Source of the DNA: Pantoea rodasii | Lineage (GTDB): Bacteria; Pseudomonadota; Gammaproteobacteria; Enterobacterales; Enterobacteriaceae | Reading direction: 5' to 3' | Assembly: GCF_002095465.1 (NCBI RefSeq) | Contig: NZ_MLFP01000005.1 | Coordinates: forward strand, 124,001-188,000 | DNA length: 64,000 nucleotides | Shown here: positions 48,267-56,346 of the stretch, one piece after another | Layout: every line of letters begins with the position of its first letter | Position numbering within the stretch: position 1 is the first letter of the stretch | Position numbers and translations under genes: made by a program | Notes under the pieces: generated by a model | Database searches by the model: none | What the model was told of the DNA's origin: nothing | The model's input: only the letters and a program-made list of their open reading frames with translations

Positions 48267-48901
48267 GTGAAAAGCGATGAAAAAAACCGGGGCGACGTTC
48301 GCGAGCCGTTGCCGCCAAACGGGCCGCGATTCTGGAAGCGGCGTTAACCTTCTTCTCGCAATACGGTATTCACGGCACCAGCCTCGATAAAGTGGCGGAA
48401 CGGGCTGATGTCTCCAAGACCAATCTGCTCTACTACTATCCTTCGAAAGAGGTGCTGTATGTTGCGGTGTTGAAAGAGATTCTTGACGTTTGGTTGGCGC
48501 CGCTGCGCGCATTACGCCACGATCAGGATCCTCTGACCGCTATACGGAAATATATTCGTCTTAAGCTGGAAGTCTCGCGCGATCACCCGCAGGCCTCGCG
48601 CCTGTTCTGCCTGGAGATGTTACAAGGCGCGCCGTTGCTTAAAGGCGAATTAGCCGGTGATTTAAAAGCGCTGGTGGATGAAAAAGCCGCCATCATTGAA
48701 CAGTGGATCACAGAAGGTCGATTAGCGGGCGTGCAGCCACAGCATCTGTTTTTCCTGCTGTGGGCGACCACGCAACACTACGCTGATTTTGCGTCGCAGG
48801 TGGAGGCCATCACCGGCCAAACACTGAGCGACCCTGAGTTTTTTGAACAGACGCTGGAGAATGTACAGCGCATGATTATTGAAGGGATCCGCGTGCGCTG
48901 A
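48267..48901 (+). pseudogene. rutR: TetR-family pyrimidine regulator RutR, one-base frameshift near the N-terminus
   Basis: Uracil/thymine-responsive repressor of the rut operon. The helix-turn-helix (LDKVAERADVSKTNLLYYYPSKEVLY) and ligand domain (YADFASQVEAITGQTL, ending MIIEGIRVR) match E. coli RutR. One extra G in the run at 48289-48292 joins KSDEKNRGRRSRAVAAKRAA to the rest, giving 211 aa (E. coli 212). GTG at 48267 with AGAGG upstream is the likely start; ATG 48243 is possible. As written, only a fragment from an internal GTG at 48392 is open, missing part of the DNA-binding domain. Confidence 0.88.
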
Positions 48902-48923
48902 TCCCGCTTAGCCAGGAGCGTGC

Positions 48924-49898
48924 ATGGATTCGCTATCACAACTGACCTTGGGCGCGGCGGTTACCGTCGCGGTGATGGGCAAGCGCGTGCCACTGTGGCA
49001 ATCGGCGCTGGTCGGCGCGATTGCCGGCACCTTGCCCGATCTTGATGTCTTTATCGACCACGGCGATGCCATTCGCAATATGACGCTGCATCGCACCGAA
49101 AGCCATGCGCTGCTATGGCTGACGCTGATTGCACCGTTGCTGGGTTGGCTGGTGGCTGGCATCACCCGCAGTCGTACCAGCTGGCGCAGTTGGTGTCTGG
49201 CTATCTGGCTGGCACTGATTACCCACCCTTTGCTCGATCTCACCACGGTATACGGTACTCAACTTGGCTTGCCCTTTACCGATTTTCCCTACGCTATTGG
49301 CAGCATGTACATCATCGATCCGCTATATACCTTGCCGCTGTTGATTGCCCTCGGCATTGCCTTGTGGCGGCGTGATGGGGTGGGATTACGCTGGAACCAG
49401 GCTGGTTTGTTGCTCAGCACGCTGTATCTCGGCTGGAGCATGGTGGTGCAGGCCGTGGCGACGCAGCACATCGGTCGTGATTTAACCCAGCAATCCATCA
49501 AGCCGCAGCAAGTGCTGGTGACGCCAACGGCGTTTAATACTTTGGTGTGGCGAACCGTTATTATCACCCCCGATCGCTACGGGGAAGCCTATTGGTCTCT
49601 GCTATCACCTGATCGTGCGCTGGAGATCCGTTGGCATCCGCGCAATCCGCAACTGTTCGATGCATTTAAAGGTGACTGGTATGCCGAGCGAGTTGCCTGG
49701 TTTAGCCACGGTTTTTACGCCATGCAGCAGCAGGGTGAAGATACCTTAATCTCGGATTTGAGGATGGGGGAAGCGCCAGATTACACCTTCACCTTCAATC
49801 TCGGGTCGGCACATGCCCCGGAACCAGCACCAGAAAGAGAACCTTCTGTGCGGCCATCATTGGTGCAGGCATGGCATAAATTACGCGAAAGGCTATAA
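48924..49898 (+). CDS. YdjM-type inner-membrane metal-dependent hydrolase
   Basis: A 324-aa protein of the LexA-binding/YdjM (DUF457-like) family. The N-terminus MDSLSQLTLGAAV and conserved polar motifs PDLD, H-R-T-E-S-H and HPLLD sit between hydrophobic segments and resemble metal ligands. The C-terminal third is soluble. The physiological substrate is unknown. It starts 23 bp after rutR. Confidence 0.82.
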   Translation: MDSLSQLTLGAAVTVAVMGKRVPLWQSALVGAIAGTLPDLDVFIDHGDAIRNMTLHRTESHALLWLTLIAPLLGWLVAGITRSRTSWRSWCLAIWLALITHPLLDLTTVYGTQLGLPFTDFPYAIGSMYIIDPLYTLPLLIALGIALWRRDGVGLRWNQAGLLLSTLYLGWSMVVQAVATQHIGRDLTQQSIKPQQVLVTPTAFNTLVWRTVIITPDRYGEAYWSLLSPDRALEIRWHPRNPQLFDAFKGDWYAERVAWFSHGFYAMQQQGEDTLISDLRMGEAPDYTFTFNLGSAHAPEPAPEREPSVRPSLVQAWHKLRERL

Positions 49899-49900
49899 AA

Positions 49901-49929
49901 AAAAGCCCCGAGAGTGTCGGGGCTTTTTA
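49901..49929. terminator. Bidirectional terminator between the membrane hydrolase and cycA
   Basis: AAAAGCCCCGA (49901-49911) and TCGGGGCTTTT (49917-49927) form an 11-bp stem with T/A runs on both sides. Confidence 0.92.
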
Positions 49930-49941
49930 TCGGCAGGGTTA

Positions 49942-51333
49942 TCAGGCTTTACGACGACGTAGTAGCCAGCCCATGGTAAGGATTACAAACCACAGCGGCG
50001 TCACCATCAGCGCCTGGCGGGTATCTTCCTGTAGGGTCAGCAGCACCAGCACAAAGGCGAAGAACGCCATGCATACCCAGCACATCAACTTGCCCAGCGG
50101 CATCTTAAACTTCGATTCCGCATGGCGCTGTGGATGCTGTTTACGATATGCCAGATAGCTGCACAGGATAATGGTCCAGACGAACATAAACAGAATCGCG
50201 GACACCGTGGTGACCATGGTGAATACGGTCATCACGTCAGGGATCAGATAAATCAGCGCAACACCACACAGCAGGCAGAAGCACGAGAAGAACAGCCCGG
50301 TGGTGGGAACGGCGCGCGACGACAGACGACCAAAGGCTTTATGCGCTACGCCTTGTTCCGCCAGGCCATACAGCATGCGGCTGGTTGAAAAGATTCCGCT
50401 GTTAGCCGAAGACGCAGCTGAAGTCAGCACTACGAAGTTAACGATGCTGGCAGCAGCAGGTAAACCGATCAGCACAAACATCTCAACAAACGGACTGCGG
50501 TTAGGCAGTACCTGATTCCACGGCGTCACTGCCATGATCACCAGCAGCGCCAATACGTAAAACATAATGATGCGTAAAGGAATGGCGTTAATCGCGCGCG
50601 GTAAGACCTTGTGCGGATCTTTGGTTTCCGCCGCCGCCGTCCCCACTAACTCAATACCCACAAACGCGAACACCGCAATCTGGAAGCCCGCAAAGAAACC
50701 GCTCAGGCCTTTCGGGAACATACCACCGTGATCCCAGATATTACTGAGTGAAGCGGTGCTGCCGCCTGGTGAAGGGTAATGCATGCTCACCAGCACGATG
50801 CCGGTGACGATCAGCGCCACAATCGCCACGATTTTAATAATGGCGAACCAAAACTCCATCTCGCCAAACAGTTTCACCGTGGCCACGTTGAGCGCAAGGA
50901 ACACCACAATACACAGCAGTGCACTCATCCAGATGGAAAAATCGGGGAACCAGAGCTGGAAATAGGCGCTAATGGCGACAACATCAGCAATGCCGGTGAC
51001 CACCCAACAGAACCAGTAAGTCCAGCCGGTAAAGTATCCCGCCCACGGGCCGAGTAAATCGGCGGCGAAATCGCTGAAGGATTTATATTCGAGATTAGAG
51101 AGCAGCAACTCACCCATCGCGCGCATAACGAAGAACAGCATAAAACCGATGATCATATAAACGAAAATGATCGAGGGTCCGGCCAGACTGATGGTTTTAC
51201 CTGAGCCCATAAACAACCCGGTGCCAATCGCGCCACCGATGGCGATCAGCTGGATATGACGGTTATGCAGATTACGCTGGAGTTTTTCCGGCTGTTCGGC
51301 CTCTACCAGCGCCTCTTTGGATTGATCAACCAT
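49942..51333 (-). CDS. cycA: D-serine/D-alanine/glycine permease
   Basis: APC-family proton symporter, 463 aa, 12 hydrophobic segments. NRHIQLIAIGGAIGTGLFMGSGKTISLAGPS and GFFAGFQIAVFAFVGIELVG are nearly identical to E. coli CycA over the whole length, so the specificity call is fairly safe. The 280-bp upstream gap (51334-51614) holds its promoter and leader; in E. coli cycA is a GcvB target, not verified here. Confidence 0.9.
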   Translation of the reverse strand: MVDQSKEALVEAEQPEKLQRNLHNRHIQLIAIGGAIGTGLFMGSGKTISLAGPSIIFVYMIIGFMLFFVMRAMGELLLSNLEYKSFSDFAADLLGPWAGYFTGWTYWFCWVVTGIADVVAISAYFQLWFPDFSIWMSALLCIVVFLALNVATVKLFGEMEFWFAIIKIVAIVALIVTGIVLVSMHYPSPGGSTASLSNIWDHGGMFPKGLSGFFAGFQIAVFAFVGIELVGTAAAETKDPHKVLPRAINAIPLRIIMFYVLALLVIMAVTPWNQVLPNRSPFVEMFVLIGLPAAASIVNFVVLTSAASSANSGIFSTSRMLYGLAEQGVAHKAFGRLSSRAVPTTGLFFSCFCLLCGVALIYLIPDVMTVFTMVTTVSAILFMFVWTIILCSYLAYRKQHPQRHAESKFKMPLGKLMCWVCMAFFAFVLVLLTLQEDTRQALMVTPLWFVILTMGWLLRRRKA

Positions 51334-51614
51334 AAAGATATCTTTCCTGTCTTGATGTTGTGTCAGCTCTACTGGCTGTTGGATGACGCACCCTTTTACA
51401 GGGTAAGTGGCATAAGATAGTGGAAAGGCCGCTACTCTCGGTAATTGTTTTTTAACAATTGTGACCTTTTACGCGATTCGTTCTGTCAGTAAAAATTTAC
51501 ATGGCATAAACCTCGGTCATTTCGCGTAAATCTTCAACAATTAAGCCTTTTCTCCGTGATAGCGACTTTTAGCCATCTACACTTAGTGGTTCTATTAATC
51601 AGTAAACGTGAGGT

Positions 51615-52316
51615 GTGGTGCGCGCATTCATTGCTGTTGCAGTGCTGGCCCTGTGCGGCTGGTGGTGTTTGCCCTGGCTAAAAATTCATCTTCCGCCACA
51701 GTGGAATCCGTTTACGCCGCTGTCGGTCACCGATCCTCCAGGATGGATGATGCGTTATAAATTACAACGCTTAAGTCACGACCCCGCCGCGTGTCTGGCG
51801 GTAATGGAGCGCGCGAGCCAACAGGGATGGGTAGCGTTTCGTCGCGTCCCCGCGCTAAAAGGCGATTGCCCGATTGATCAACCTGTTCGGGTGAGCGGTT
51901 TTGGGGAAGTGACATTGAGCAGCAGTTTTATTGCCAGCTGTCCGATGGCCGTCAGCAGTACGCTATTTGTCGTAAACAGCACAGCCGCGTTGCAGCAGGC
52001 AGGGATTAACAGCCCACTCCGGCGAATTGCCCATGTTGGCAGCTATGCCTGTCGCAATATCTATCATCGCCAGCAAGGTCGCTTGAGCGAACATGCCACA
52101 GCTGATGCATGGGATGTGACAGGGTTTCAGTTGGCTAACGGGCGTTGGCTTCAGGTGAGTAAAAACTGGCAGCAACCAGAGGATGCAGCGGCCGGTCTTC
52201 ATGCGTTGTGGCGCAACGGTTGTGCCACCTTTGGCAATGCGCTGGGGCCAGATTACAACGCTGCCCACGCCGGGCATTTTCATCTCGGCATGCGCGGCGC
52301 AGGGTACTGTCGTTAA
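51615..52316 (+). CDS. Extensin-like C-terminal domain protein
   Basis: A 233-aa exported or membrane-anchored protein: N-terminal hydrophobic segment (AFIAVAVLALCGWWCLPWL), then an extensin-like domain with paired cysteines and metal-ligand-like motifs (RLSEHATADAWDVTGF, HAGHFHLGMRGAGYC), the pattern of peptidoglycan D,D-peptidase-like folds. The start is one of two GTG codons (51615 or 51618). The exact function is unknown. Convergent and abutting the next gene. Confidence 0.8.
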   Translation: MVRAFIAVAVLALCGWWCLPWLKIHLPPQWNPFTPLSVTDPPGWMMRYKLQRLSHDPAACLAVMERASQQGWVAFRRVPALKGDCPIDQPVRVSGFGEVTLSSSFIASCPMAVSSTLFVVNSTAALQQAGINSPLRRIAHVGSYACRNIYHRQQGRLSEHATADAWDVTGFQLANGRWLQVSKNWQQPEDAAAGLHALWRNGCATFGNALGPDYNAAHAGHFHLGMRGAGYCR

Positions 52317-52991
52317 CTAGACGGCGGGATTAAGCCCACGTTTTATCAGGAAATGATTAGCCGGCCAGGAGAATAGAAAGCCGATTATCATGGACAATTG
52401 CAGCATAAACCAGAATGCCACCAGCAATGGATTGATTTGCTGATTGAGCACAAATTTTAGTGCCAGCGCCATAAAGATAAAAATACCTAATTGATAAATG
52501 AGCAGCGGAAAAGTTTCGGTTTTAAATGCTAATAATAACGCGCGGCCAAATGAACGTTTTTCACGTTGGCGAATAGCCAGAAACTGGAAAAATAATCCCA
52601 CCACGAATGAAACTATCACGCAAATAATCGCCTGCATCCAGAGGGTTGGGTTAATGGCAAATTGATTTAGCAGGGTGATTATTGGGAGTGTCATGATGTC
52701 GCCGAATATACAAGCAGCGGCGGATAAAGAGGTGGAAATAAATATCGTCTGCCAGCTGGCATTACTCTGAATTTTTTGGGGAACCAACAGGGCGAGTTTT
52801 ACCTGACGCGACGGTTTACGTCCCAGATACCACCAGGCCAGCCAGCCGATGAAGGGCATATAGAGGCCGGTTAATGGCCAGATGATATTCATTATCGCCA
52901 CCGGATGCGGGTGACGGAAAAGATCTTTTAGAATCATCAGGGCTGTACAGCCGCCCAGCACAAGGAAAGGTAATGCCAACTGGTTCAACAT
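52317..52991 (-). CDS. DUF4396-type membrane protein
   Basis: A 224-aa protein with about six hydrophobic segments (FLVLGGCTALMILKDLF; MNIIWPLTGLYMPFIGWLAWWYLG; a GDIMTLP motif in a membrane segment), the pattern of DUF4396. The function is unknown. ATG 52991 starts directly with the membrane part; the frame to 53096 adds a non-conserved leader. The ribosome site is weak (GGGA). Confidence 0.7.
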   Translation of the reverse strand: MLNQLALPFLVLGGCTALMILKDLFRHPHPVAIMNIIWPLTGLYMPFIGWLAWWYLGRKPSRQVKLALLVPQKIQSNASWQTIFISTSLSAAACIFGDIMTLPIITLLNQFAINPTLWMQAIICVIVSFVVGLFFQFLAIRQREKRSFGRALLLAFKTETFPLLIYQLGIFIFMALALKFVLNQQINPLLVAFWFMLQLSMIIGFLFSWPANHFLIKRGLNPAV

Positions 52992-53542
52992 AGTCAGTCC
53001 CGTTTGGATGCCCGAATACGCGCAACAATGCGCCTGAGTAGATGCTGCGGCATTGTCTTCCCTTTGCAAAATCCCGTGGCGTGTTGCGCCGCGCATCCTC
53101 TAAGAGTAGCCGGAAAAGAGGGTGGCGGAAATCCGGTTGTCGTGCTTGCCACAGAAATAGCTGGGATGAAGACTAAGCCGATGGGTAATCGTCCCGCTAA
53201 ATAGTCTTTAGTTATCAGTAACCGCTCTTAAGTGAGTGATTTTAGTTAATGACGATGCTAAAAATTTATCAATCTAATGATAATTTTCGATGAACAGGGT
53301 GATTGAAACTCCTTCAGAAAAATCCTATTCTAATCACGAAAGAGGATTAAAGTTGTGAAGCTGTTAGCAAAAAATATCTGCTTACAGCCCCCAATAATGG
53401 TAACGCATTGACAACAGGACGTTTATGATTGTTACCCCGCGGGCTGCTCTCATCTCAATCAATATTTTTTCTCTCGTTAATTTATTTTTGTGTTAATCAG
53501 AACGAATAACAAGTTAAAGCGTGAAACAACGCTGAGGCAATA
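52992..53542. other. Long intergenic region upstream of sdiA
   Basis: About 550 bp, AT-rich towards sdiA. No convincing gene. It must contain the promoters of the DUF4396 gene (minus) and of sdiA (plus). A 23-codon frame at 53425 with AGGA upstream is the only candidate small gene and is not well supported. Confidence 0.4.
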
Positions 53543-54265
53543 ATGACTACCGATAATTATTTCGTCTGGCGTAGCGAAACTGAAAATGAATTTCAGGCGC
53601 TGACGGAAGTGCTGCAGGTAAAAAAGCTATTACAAAAACACATTGAAGCGCTGGGTTTTGATTCCTTCGCTTTTTTGGTTCAGCATCCCGTGCCTTTTAC
53701 CCGGCCGCGCGTGTTTTTGTTCAGTACTTACCCGGAAAGCTGGGTAAAACGCTATGAAAGCGAAAACTATTATGCTGTTGATCCGGTGCTGTTACTTTGT
53801 CAGCGACCGGGGCGTGGCGTGGAATGGACGCGTGATTTATTTACCGGCGCAGGTAATTTATGGGCGGATGCAAACGCTGCAGGTCTCAATAGCGGCTTTT
53901 CTTGCTCGGCAATGGCGCCAAATCGTGCCATTGGTATATTATCTATAGCATCGTCGCTTCACAGTCAGACCCAACACTTACGCGTTCAGCTAGAGGTGAA
54001 ACTGCATCTTCTGGCGGAACTGAGTTTGCGCGTGCTTGAGCGACTGAATGACAGTTCTATGGTCGTTTTATCTAATGATTTTAGTCAACGCGAACTGGAA
54101 ATTCTGAAATGGACGGCAGAAGGAAAAACCTCTGCGGAAATTTCACTTATTTTAGCGATTTCTGAACATACGGTGAATTTTCACCAAAAGAATATGCAAA
54201 AGCGTTTTAATGTTTCCAATAAAACGCAGATTGCATGTTATGCGGCAGCAATTGGCCTGATATAG
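53543..54265 (+). CDS. sdiA: LuxR-family acyl-homoserine-lactone receptor SdiA
   Basis: A 240-aa quorum-sensing regulator, same length as E. coli SdiA and similar throughout (RHPVPFTRP-type block is QHPVPFTRPRVF; identical helix-turn-helix block WTAEGKTSAEIS and HTVNFHQKNMQK). The ligand-pocket residues of LuxR proteins are present: Trp and Tyr in SWVKRYESENYYAVDP, Asp-Pro, and Trp in VEWTRDLF. In E. coli it is an orphan receptor; here a synthase gene follows in the same direction. Confidence 0.93.
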   Translation: MTTDNYFVWRSETENEFQALTEVLQVKKLLQKHIEALGFDSFAFLVQHPVPFTRPRVFLFSTYPESWVKRYESENYYAVDPVLLLCQRPGRGVEWTRDLFTGAGNLWADANAAGLNSGFSCSAMAPNRAIGILSIASSLHSQTQHLRVQLEVKLHLLAELSLRVLERLNDSSMVVLSNDFSQRELEILKWTAEGKTSAEISLILAISEHTVNFHQKNMQKRFNVSNKTQIACYAAAIGLI

Positions 54266-54274
54266 CAAAAAGGC

Positions 54275-54294
54275 AACTACTAATTTTAGTAGTT
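54275..54294. promoter_or_regulatory. lux-box-like palindrome upstream of luxI
   Basis: AACTACTAATTTTAGTAGTT is a 20-bp inverted repeat with perfect 9-bp arms. It lies 10 bp after the sdiA stop and 95 bp before the luxI start. Its size and ACT..AGT ends resemble lux/phz boxes. No T-run follows, so it is a poor terminator. It probably is a SdiA/LuxR-type operator controlling luxI. Confidence 0.6.
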
Positions 54295-54388
54295 CCCACT
54301 CTTTAGTCAGTTGTCTACCCTGCGCCGGAACTTTGCCAGGCTGGCGCAAAGAAATCATTGCAAACATGGGGGATGTCAGGGGCGCATG

Positions 54389-55000
54389 ATGAAAGTAATT
54401 CAAACACAGCTTAAGGATATGCCGTCCTCTTTGTTGGCAGAATTGGGAACGTATCGCTACAGCGTATTTGCGCGTGGTGAAGGCTGGTCCATTCCGCCGC
54501 GATTAAGCACGCCCGGCCAGGAATATGACCGTTTTGATCGTTCTGATGTGACCTGGATAATCGCCTGGAATGCGCGTCAGGGCATTTGCGGCTGCGCGCG
54601 TTTACTGCCGTGGAATGAGCCCGAAGTGCCAGAGGGCATGGTGCTACCGTTCGATCAGCACAAAGTCTGGGAAATGTCGCGCTTTTCGGCTCGTCTGGAA
54701 GTCGATGTGGAGCTGCCGCTGACTATTTTATGGCACTCTGTGCAACTGGCGGAACTGAGTGGTATGGATTATCTCATCAGTTCAGCCACGCCGATGCTGG
54801 AAAAGATGTTTGAACAGCACCGGGTCGAGTACGAGCCATTGTCACCGGGCCTGATTCAATCCGAAGATAATCTGTTTGCCATTCGCATTCCGGTGCATCA
54901 ACCGGCGCTGGCAGATAAATATCGTGGTACGCGCCGCTTCAGTCCTGAAGAGGTCTTACCGTCACTCGGTGTTTCCGTCAACTGGCAGTCGCACAGCTAA
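54389..55000 (+). CDS. Acyl-homoserine-lactone synthase (LuxI family)
   Basis: Makes an N-acyl homoserine lactone from SAM and acyl-ACP. The invariant LuxI residues are present: Arg23 and Phe27 (YRYSVF), Trp33 (EGWSIP), Asp47 and Asp50 (EYDRFD), Arg71 (CARLLP), and Glu95/Arg98 (WEMSRFSAR). The ATG at 54389 is six bases after AGGGG and gives 203 aa; the ATG at 54386 is too close. Acyl chain length cannot be predicted safely. It is probably the cognate synthase of the adjacent SdiA. Confidence 0.92.
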   Translation: MKVIQTQLKDMPSSLLAELGTYRYSVFARGEGWSIPPRLSTPGQEYDRFDRSDVTWIIAWNARQGICGCARLLPWNEPEVPEGMVLPFDQHKVWEMSRFSARLEVDVELPLTILWHSVQLAELSGMDYLISSATPMLEKMFEQHRVEYEPLSPGLIQSEDNLFAIRIPVHQPALADKYRGTRRFSPEEVLPSLGVSVNWQSHS

Positions 55001-55030
55001 TCACCCCGCGCGGTGCGCGGGGCATGCCGC

Positions 55031-55258
55031 TTATTGACGATAAGCGGTTTTGATTTGACGAATGGTGTTGCTGAACACTTCCGCCTGCGGTTTATCGGCT
55101 AATGCGCTCTGCACGTAGCGCTCCATATTGATAATCACCTTACCGGCATCTGCCTGACCCATTCCCTTCAGAATCAGCGTCACCATCATTTTCAGGCAAG
55201 CCACTTCATCTGCCAGCGCCTGCGTATCCTGCGAAGTTGAAAAGTTCTCATCACTCAT
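55031..55258 (-). CDS. yecF: DUF2594 family protein YecF
   Basis: A 75-aa protein (MSDENFSTSQDTQALADEVA; LILKGMGQADAGKVIINMER; IRQIKTAYRQ) clearly orthologous to E. coli YecF, which lies between sdiA and uvrY there too. The ATG at 55258 has AAGGAG upstream; the frame to 55294 is a longer alternative. The function is unknown. Confidence 0.9.
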   Translation of the reverse strand: MSDENFSTSQDTQALADEVACLKMMVTLILKGMGQADAGKVIINMERYVQSALADKPQAEVFSNTIRQIKTAYRQ

Positions 55259-55294
55259 AATTGACTCCTTGGTGGTGTTACTCAATGTTGACAC

Positions 55295-55687
55295 AATACC
55301 TGTGTGTAAAAACAGAGTATATCATAGGGTTGTCGGAGGAATTTAGCCCAGGCGAAGCGGTGGAGACCATTGCGGCGATTAATTAACGTTTGCGCTATTT
55401 ATCGACTGAGGAAAATGCGTCAAAGGGGATAATTGAAATTTGGGCGAAAATGCGTCAGCACAAATGGCTATAAATTATAACTTAATGATATTAGTCACAA
55501 TTTAACATTTTAATTCTTGCATGTTATTACGAATTAGTAAGAAATCAAGCGCCGTGGGTGAAGCATTGATTTAGGTCATTCTGTTTGGGATTTATCTGCG
55601 TTACCAGATGTTTTTTCTCCGGCAAACCCGGTAAGATGGCCCTCCTGTAATATATTTTCCCCTCACTAACCTGCGGAGTACGTCCCG
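55295..55687. other. Intergenic region between yecF and uvrY
   Basis: About 390 bp, AT-rich, holding the promoters of yecF (minus) and uvrY (plus). A short hairpin ATCTG/CAGAT followed by GTTTTTT lies near 55592-55614. No gene seen. Confidence 0.4.
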
Positions 55688-56346
55688 TTGATCAGCCTGC
55701 TTCTTGTTGATGACCATGAACTGGTTCGCGCCGGTATTCGCCGCATACTGGAAGATATGAAGGGATTGGTAATTGCCGGGGAAGTGGCTTGTGGTGAAGA
55801 TGCGGTTAAGTGGTGCCGTAGCAATCCCGTTGACGTCGTGCTGATGGACATGAATATGCCCGGCATTGGTGGCCTGGAAGCGACGCGCAAAATTGTGCGC
55901 TTCAATCCTGACATCCGCATCATTATGCTGACCATACACACGGAAAACCCGCTGCCTGCGAAAGTCATGCAGGCGGGAGCAGCCGGTTACCTGAGCAAAG
56001 GTGCGGCCCCGCAAGAAGTGGTGAGTGCGATTCGTTCGGTGCATTCTGGTCAGCGCTATATCGCGTCAGATATTGCGCAACAAATGGCACTGAGCCAAAT
56101 CGAGCCACAAAGAGCGGAATCACCGTTTAGCTGTTTGTCGGAACGGGAATTGCAGATTATGCTGATGATCACCCGAGGGCAAAAGGTGACGGATATTTCC
56201 GAGCAGCTCAATCTCAGCCCAAAACCGTTAACAGCTACCGTTATCGCATGTTCAGTAAGCTGAATATCAGTGGCGACGTAGAGTTAACGCACCTGGCCAT
56301 ACGACATGGCCTGTTCAATGCGGAGCCGTTAATCAGTAGTGAGTGA
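55688..56346 (+). pseudogene. uvrY: Response regulator UvrY (GacA), one-base frameshift in the HTH domain
   Basis: Partner of the BarA sensor; activates CsrB/CsrC small RNAs. The receiver domain (LLVDDHELVRAGIRRILED, phospho-Asp in VVLMDMNMPGIGG, conserved Lys in GYLSKGAAPQEV) is intact. In the LuxR-type helix-turn-helix the frame breaks at the A-run 56221-56224. One more A restores LNLSPKTVNSYRYRMFSKLN and a stop at 56346, 219 aa. As written, the protein ends at 56263 without its recognition helix. TTG start at 55688. The repaired gene overlaps uvrC by eight bases. Confidence 0.9.

Noticed and set aside
53425..53496. 23-codon hydrophobic frame (MIVTPRAALISINIFSLVNL...) upstream of sdiA with AGGA before the ATG
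   Set aside because: Too short and without recognisable homologues; random AT-rich sequence can give this. Kept only as a note in the intergenic entry.
55592..55614. Hairpin plus T-run before uvrY as terminator
   Set aside because: The stem is only 5 bp; too weak to list as a feature on its own.
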